Assembly (NCBI GenBank): GCA_019915135.1
Contig: JAHLMK010000010.1
Coordinates: forward strand, 1,488,001-1,552,000
Direction: 5' to 3'
DNA length: 64,000 nucleotides
DNA from: Strobilurus pachycystidiatus
Taxonomy: Eukaryota > Basidiomycota > Agaricomycetes > Agaricales > Physalacriaceae
The translations under genes were made by a program, and so were the position numbers. Below are positions 58,165 through 64,000 of this stretch, piece by piece. The notes below the pieces were generated by a model. It ran no database searches. It worked only from the letters and a program-made list of their open reading frames with translations, and had not been told where the DNA came from. Position 1 is the stretch's first letter. Every line of letters begins with the position of its first letter.

Positions 58165-59413
58165 TCAGTATGATTTGAGACTCTCCATCCCCAGCCGGAT
58201 CCCATCCATGTCTTTCAGCCTATCTTTGAGGGCGCCATCTGACCCACCGAGCTCCTCCTCCCACCAGCGCGTGTCCTCTCCCCTCCAGCCACCGGTCAAA
58301 AATGTCTTGACGTCCTTGCCCATCGCCTGAAACCTTTTGTAAGCCTCAGGCGGATTCGTGTGACTGTGGCCATCCTTGAAGGTATATCCATTCAGAGCCA
58401 GAATCAGTGAAGGCGGTACAGTAACGCGCCCAATCTTGAAGCACATCTGAGAGACCGAGATGCAGTGAACAGTGGCGCCGTCCGGTTCCTCTTCGCTGGC
58501 GAGCTTGGAAGCGAGAGACGCTAGGTCAGTAGGCGTATTGGTGGCGGGTGTAGGTGCGGTGACAGTGCTGATTGACCCTGGTGACTTCTTGGCCGGGCGC
58601 TTCTTGGTTTTAGAGACGAATTTGCAGTAGGCGTAAATCTGCGAAATGAGGGCGTGGAAGGGATACGTTAAGATAACTACGCACCCATTTCTCTCCCCAG
58701 GCAGCGATATATGTGCGCACCTCGTAAGGGACGAGCATTGGAATCTCTCGCAGGAAGAGGAACGATGTAGCTGGGGAGATATCAGGCATGGTTAGGACAG
58801 GTGCTTTCATGCGCTTACCCGCTAAGGGAAGGACACCGCCTATGTCTGCGCGATATAACTGAGGTATATGCTCAATTGCCCAACGGAAACGCGCGGGGTC
58901 CAATGCCTGTGAAATAGATCAGGCTCACATCGTGAACGCGGCGCATCGCCCACGGTATACCTTAGCATACGACGAGTTGCTGAGATGCATGTTGAAGTCG
59001 GAGTCGTCGATGGCTGTAGTAGCGCGTAAGTTTGAAAAATATTACGACATTTTGGGAACGCGTACTGGCAAAGCACTTATAATGCATGCACACCTCGAAT
59101 GGTTTCTTGCCCACCGGTGATCGTTTGTGCCACCAGGCCTGTGATGCCTCTTGCTGTGCACGAATGGTCTTGTACTTCAGAGACATGTAGAACATATTCT
59201 CCCGAAGTTTGAACATGATGAATTCAGGCAGCACGCGAACTACACAGGAAAGTCAGCACATTTCAATTCCAAAACCAAAAGAATGTACCACTTACGATGC
59301 CATACAAGAGGGAAGGATCGTATATTGATGAGGAGCAGAATTACCAAGACATATTTCGTTGGGGATAAGGTAGATTTCAGTGTAGCCAGGACGCGCTGGA
59401 GAAGGGATGCCAT
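58165..59413 (-). CDS. Thioesterase-like (hotdog fold) membrane-anchored protein, copy 2
   Basis: Paralogue of the gene at 36972-38185 on the opposite strand. The N-terminal membrane segment (MASLLQRVLATLK, TKYVLVILLLINIRSFPLVW) is followed by VLPEFIMFKLRENMFYMSLK, AWWHKRSPVGKKPFEV, IDDSDFNMHLSNSSYAK, ALDPARFRWAIEHIPQLYRA, ATSFLFLREIPMLVPYEVRT, EEPDGATVHCISVSQMCFKI and TVPPSLILALNGYTF. Introns fall at the same codons as in the paralogue, but the one after LPLA uses a normal GT donor (GTAAGC). The shared SFP-VWH then FKLRE/FKIEE and LSNS blocks make the homology plain. Function inferred only from the hotdog-like pattern. Confidence 0.8.
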
Positions 59414-62017
59414 TTGGAAGTGATAGAGGAGAAACAAGAACGTGGAATGGATCAGTACCCATGGAATTCCGAATGCCCCAAAGTTTCCGGTTATCTCGTG
59501 AATACGTAATTGATCGCCGGTATCGGCCCGCGGGTACTGGCCTGTTCCTGGGCTGACTCAATGGGCGACGTACTTACTCTGCTGTACTGTAATCCTAAAG
59601 TGAAAGGCTCTTCAGAACAATTTTTAGATTTCTAACCCTTACACAACTTGTGTCGGCCCAAGTATCACTTTCCCGCATGGTCCGGATCTGCCAAGGACCT
59701 CCTTCCGCTGCCGCGCCTCTTTACTCTCGGTCAAGAGCGACTGCTCCTCATCACGCGAACTGAATGCCGGGTTGGTAGATCTGACATGTATTGCACCTAC
59801 GACAGATCGAGGCATCTTACATGATGCACGAAGGACATGGTCCAAAGCCAAAGCGGCAAGTACTCAGCAATCCATTTGGGCAGTTGGTTTCACCCAACGT
59901 CGAGGGTCAATGCCAATGACACATTTTCCTCAGCAGGGATTACAACTTGGTGCTCTTTGGCCGTGCTTGAATGATAACAATTAACCTGAGGGTGCTACGT
60001 GGCGTCCCCGTGAAATCCGCGCTCACCCGGGAGTAAGACGAGCTGCCGTGTCCGAAACTCAGGCTTTTGCGCACTGACCACGTGTCATACTGCCATACAG
60101 GGCTCTCCATGGGCAGTCAGACGCCTCGGAGCCTCCTCTAGAATCTCTAGACGAGTATAGAGCGAATACACAGTACTTATACAGTATTGGGACGGGTACT
60201 TGTTTGTTAGCCCTTGAGCCATGGAGCGTGGCAACAGACCGTAGCAAGCTGGAAAAGAGAATTGTATATATGAGCTGAAAAATTGCCCGCATACTGTATA
60301 GGTGAACGAAAGCGAAAGCCAGGCGAAAGCTCTTACCTGCGATGGCTTACACGGCCCGTGGGAGCTCGGTGTTTGCCGAAAGAACGGCCCGGGGGAATTT
60401 CAACTTTGAACTTGCCTCTTTCCATTCTTTCCACAACACCAGATGCGCGGACCAATGAATCCCATGCCAATTGCTCCGGATGACGATCCGTGACTCGCCA
60501 ACTAATCATTCGGTACGTTTCTTCAACCTCGAGCCTCCATGGACGGTGGGAATAGACCAACAGGATGATCCTCGCATAACATGCCGAGGATTAACAGTCA
60601 GTGCAACGCGCTTTCTGTTGCACGCGTCCTTCATAGATGTACTCCACCAATCATGTCTTCCGGTCTTCCTTGATAGTGGCGTCGTCCCCTCGCCGTCATC
60701 CTTGACCTCATCGTGTGCTTGTGTATCACGATGGACCGCCAGTGTATGGCATGGGTGCGATCCGTCCTGGATCCTACAGGGTGTTTGTGCTGGATCCGTT
60801 CCGCAACATCGTCACGGTCGACGCTGCAACAATAGGAGTGACTCGTCCGTCATGATCCCGCCAGCTCTGTAGCCTCGTGCGCGGGAACGCAGCTCTAGTC
60901 GCAGTTCTAAACTTTGGCCATGCCTCATCGATACCATCACGAGCCAACGCCCAGCCGTCTCGATCATTACTGGAATTGGCTAGAACACTGAGCAGCGGCA
61001 CTCTGTCCCCATACAAACATAGCTGTTTCCTCTCCATACCCTCGGCGACAGCCTTTTAAGCACCGAATCTCAGCGGCATCTCTCGCTACAACGACGGCTC
61101 GCTGAAGTTGGTCCCTTCATTACGGAAAATCTTCCTGCGATCCACTTCATCTGGATCGCCCTGGACTCGCCAACGATATGAGCTCAGGCACGGCAATAAA
61201 GCATGCCCCGTTCTCATCAGATCAATGGAAGTCAATTGCGTACAAGCTTGTCAACCATCGACCACGCACCGAGGATACTGGTTCTCGACTGTAAATCCGT
61301 ACTCACTTGAAAGGTCTGATGCCACTCCGAAGATCGTCGTCTCCGGATCCAGGTGTCTCTCGCCTCCGAGTCCATGGTCTGCATCTCCGATGTCTAAATC
61401 ATTCTCGCCTTAAACACCGCGCCAATCCGCCACAATACCATTTGGCATGCGCCAGTCCCACGCAACACCCTTTCATCCCCGCGCTTGCCGCTCAACATTC
61501 GAACAAAAGCGTTGTCAGAGCGGAGAAACACGCGCTTCGTGGAAACAGCGGCGAGGATCAAGAATGATGTATATGGGTTGCTATGTTTGGATAGGCTGAT
61601 CAAGCAGACGTGATACATGGAGAGGCGTGTAGCTCATCTTGCGCGCCCGTGCTGCGCCTGTTCAACCGCCACCCTAGGCAATAGAATGGAGCGGCGTTCT
61701 TTCGCCAGACGTCTGACACCGCGCAGCCCGCCCCATTCAAATGTTGCCTACCACAACAATATCCCGCTCTCAATTGTAATAATTCTGACACGCGCACTGT
61801 CTGAGATTCTCTCATATCCATCTTCGGTGATAGAATGAAGCTCGCGGTATTGATCAAGGTTAGAGCAACTTCTTTCCGAGTCTGATCCCTCCCGAACAAA
61901 CGCTGTAGGGAGTCGAAATCACAGACCACTACCGCTGGTAGTGTCAGAGGCAGTGGGGCAGAGGGTGGATTACACGCCCGCAAGCCTCGCCGTGAGCTGC
62001 CTGTTGGAACGGGCTCC
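59414..62017. other. Intergenic stretch with scattered coding-like minus-strand fragments
   Basis: 2.6 kb without a gene I can assemble. Minus-strand segments look protein-like: about 61395-61275 (ENDLDIGDADHGLGGERHLD), 61037-60774 (NDRDGWALARDGIDEAWPKF) and 60560-60333 (HRPWRLEVEETYRMISWRVT). They lie in different frames separated by stops, and I could not connect them with consistent splice sites. They may be exons of an unrecognised gene, a decayed gene, or chance. Confidence 0.35.
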
Positions 62018-62675
62018 ATGAGTCATTTCTCTGCACCAGCCCACGCTCCAAAGACGGACCCTGAGAGTGGCAGTGTACTCGTCCCCTACCTCGCGTTACC
62101 CTGGCACGCCACGAAACTATATTGGTCCGTTTCCGAGATCTGTGGTGCTTCTCCTCGCCGCCACTATATCTGCGCTGCTGCTCTTCTCTCTTTTGACGCG
62201 ACAGCCCATTCCCTTACCCCCACCACCAAAAGACCTACAGCAAAATCTGCGATGGCATCCACTATCACACTCACGTCGACGATGACCTCCACGCCAAGAC
62301 ACGCGAGCAGGAAGTCCTGCCATTTCGCGCCTCCGCCCCCCGTGGGCAAGTTCGCCTTTGCGCGACTGAAGAACGACCCGATGAACAGCGTGCATCTCAT
62401 CCAGCTCGCTGCTTCAGGTGAGTTCCCCTTCATCTCTTTCACAGCCTGATCTTTAATGTTCTTTCCGCGTAGAAACTCCCGTCGACGACAGCATCACCCT
62501 ACACATCTTCCGTCACGAATTCATCTGTATCTTCCGGCACAGCCGTAGCACCACCGTCCATCCCGCGGACATCCGCATCCTCCTAGTCATCGACGACGCT
62601 GCAAAGCGCTATGAAGAGGAACACGGGGTGGTGTTTTTGGAGAGAGGCGTGGCGCTGGAGGGCATGCGGCGATGA
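62018..62675 (+). CDS. Hypothetical small protein, start uncertain
   Basis: Two exons joined by an intron (about 62419-62473) give a continuous frame through VGKFAFARLKNDPMNSVHLI, TPVDDSITLHIFRHEFICIF and ILLVIDDAAKRYEEEHGVVF, ending ALEGMRR. I do not recognise it. The start is unclear: ATG at 62018 or at 62252 (MASTITLTSTM). Between them another frame holds a convincing membrane segment (SVVLLLAATISALLLFSLLT), so the true N-terminus may be spliced differently or the gene may be broken. Treat the C-terminal two thirds as the better supported part. Confidence 0.4.
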
Positions 62676-64000
62676 TCCCCGTCTCTGATTCCCACCCCCG
62701 GCCTCGCTCACTCACTCATCGCCCGAAACCCACCTCTACCTCCATTCATACCATGCCTCTCCCAACCCCAACACCATCTCAATTGGGGTCATGCCGCCGG
62801 CGAGCCGGCTATATTTACCACTTATGATTTACTGTATCTATTAGCACCATGCCTTCTTCGCCTTCCATTATACATCAGCGCTCCAGCTATAGTTCGCATG
62901 CATACCCCCTACCTATCACCTCTTACCTATTACCTAGACGTCCACGCCCCGTGCAATGGTCATGAGTTACTTTCTCCGTCCGAGCATAGTCTCGAACGCC
63001 TGTAGATCCCTCAGGACCTCTACATAGCTAATCCGCCACATCACGAGACCGTTCTATCGCGCCTTTCTCGAGCACTTATATCCGACGGAAGTGCACTACA
63101 TATCCCACTGGGGAACAGATAACGGCGAGGCAAGGCTGTCATGGGGCGTGTTTGCACCTATGGCGATATTATTCAGTCAAAGCAAGGCATTGCTGCCGGC
63201 TATTAACATATGGTGGATGGTCATACACGATGGAACACGAAATCTCGCAATGAGCCAAGTACCAGAGGGAAGACAGTGTCCATACATAGCTCATACCGGT
63301 GAACATGGATATCCGGACTGCCGAACATCCGTCTTGGGACTAGTCAGGGAGGAAGAAATTGACGCGGGAGATCAAGTCTGAGACGTCTGTCAACTTCAGT
63401 GTTATCGCGAGGCGTCACATATCTGACGCACCTTAAACACACCAAGACGTAAGAACATGCTGCAATTACAGCCTACAAGCGTCATGGTAAGCACAACGCA
63501 AAAGACCTAAAGCCTTGATTAGAGAGTTTACGTACGGGACGAAGAGAAGTCGAAGCGAAATTGAGGCAAGATGCAAACTTGCACACGACCCATATTCCCC
63601 CGGAAAACCAACGCCTTCGCCGTCAAAACATGCAATCATTTGGGGGACTAGCGATTGGGACTAGCGAATGCTGACGCAAACGGGCCGACCAGACTCAGTT
63701 GTACTAGTGGCCTGTGAATTCCTCTATCGAGTAATGCACGATCTAAAGGAATGAAGGCATCAGCACAACCCGACAAACGGCCATAGCAGACGAACTCGGA
63801 AGAAGAAGCCAAGGTGGGCTGACATAGCGAAACCAAAGCCTTGTTCTGGAAAGTGAGGATCACCTTTGAGTGGAACAAGAAACAAAGAACCTGGAAAATC
63901 ACGCCGATGACGCCACACAAAGTACCAATGCCAGCGAACAAGACCCGTCCACTAGCAGCAGAGCCGCTACTTTAGTACTTTGCGGGGGAGAACAGGAAAG
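62676..64000. other. Gene-poor right end
   Basis: No assembled gene. On the minus strand near 63880-63960 a frame reads SAASGRVLFAGIGTLCGVIG, a possible membrane helix followed by a candidate donor (TTCCAG then GTTCTTTG). It may be an internal exon of a membrane-protein gene extending beyond the right edge. Confidence 0.35.

Noticed and set aside
48249..59413. Secondary-metabolite gene cluster
   Set aside because: No polyketide synthase, NRPS, terpene cyclase or other backbone gene is present; P450, transporters and thioesterase-like genes alone do not make the case.
61600..62019. 139-codon minus-strand frame
   Set aside because: No recognisable domain; it overlaps the start region of the plus-strand gene at 62018 and lacks splice support.
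1..64000. tRNA or rRNA genes
   Set aside because: I looked for box A/box B pairs and GTTCGAATC-like loops with folding stems and found none that make a cloverleaf; no rRNA-like stretch is seen.

Overview
The window is nuclear DNA of a filamentous basidiomycete, most likely a wood- or litter-decaying agaricomycete. The evidence is the gene style (many GT-AG introns of about 45-80 bases, short exons, genes on both strands) and the content: secreted cellulases with a CBM1 domain, a secreted multicopper oxidase, a microsomal P450, two proteins of the basidiomycete-rich DUF6699 type, and fungal-type calcineurin, UNC-50 and oxysterol-binding proteins. All assignments come from reading translated exons by eye; no database search was run. 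Splice junctions were chosen because they restore recognisable family sequence.

Layout. 1-9.3 kb: three head-to-tail CBM1-GH5 (subfamily 5 type) endoglucanases, with conserved intron positions and, for the first two, a conserved promoter block. 11-14.6 kb: an oxysterol-binding protein and an unidentified Pro/Gln/Ser-rich protein. 16.8-17.6 kb: first DUF6699-type gene. 19.1-23.6 kb: calcineurin A and an UNC-50 homologue on the minus strand, the latter divergent from a large WW-domain protein (23.8-27.3 kb). 28-32.3 kb: a small Ser-rich protein, a PP2C phosphatase and the second DUF6699 gene.

33.9-47.5 kb: multicopper oxidase, thioesterase-like protein, GT8 glycosyltransferase, F-box protein, mitochondrial carrier, seven-helix membrane protein and an AhpD/CMD-fold-like protein. 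48.2-59.4 kb: an allantoate-permease-type MFS transporter convergent with a P450, a DHA2-type MFS transporter whose intron carries a 1.78-kb inverted-repeat element, and a paralogue of the thioesterase-like gene on the opposite strand. The last 4.6 kb are gene-poor.

The three endoglucanases plausibly act together in secreted cellulose breakdown. Calcineurin, PP2C, UNC-50, the oxysterol-binding protein and the carrier are housekeeping or signalling genes with no evident pathway link. The 48-59 kb block (two transporters, a P450, a thioesterase-like gene) is compatible with detoxification or metabolite export, but no synthase backbone gene is present, so it is not called a biosynthetic cluster. 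The most unusual structures are the intron-borne inverted-repeat element, the expanded linker in the third cellulase, and several GC-AG introns.
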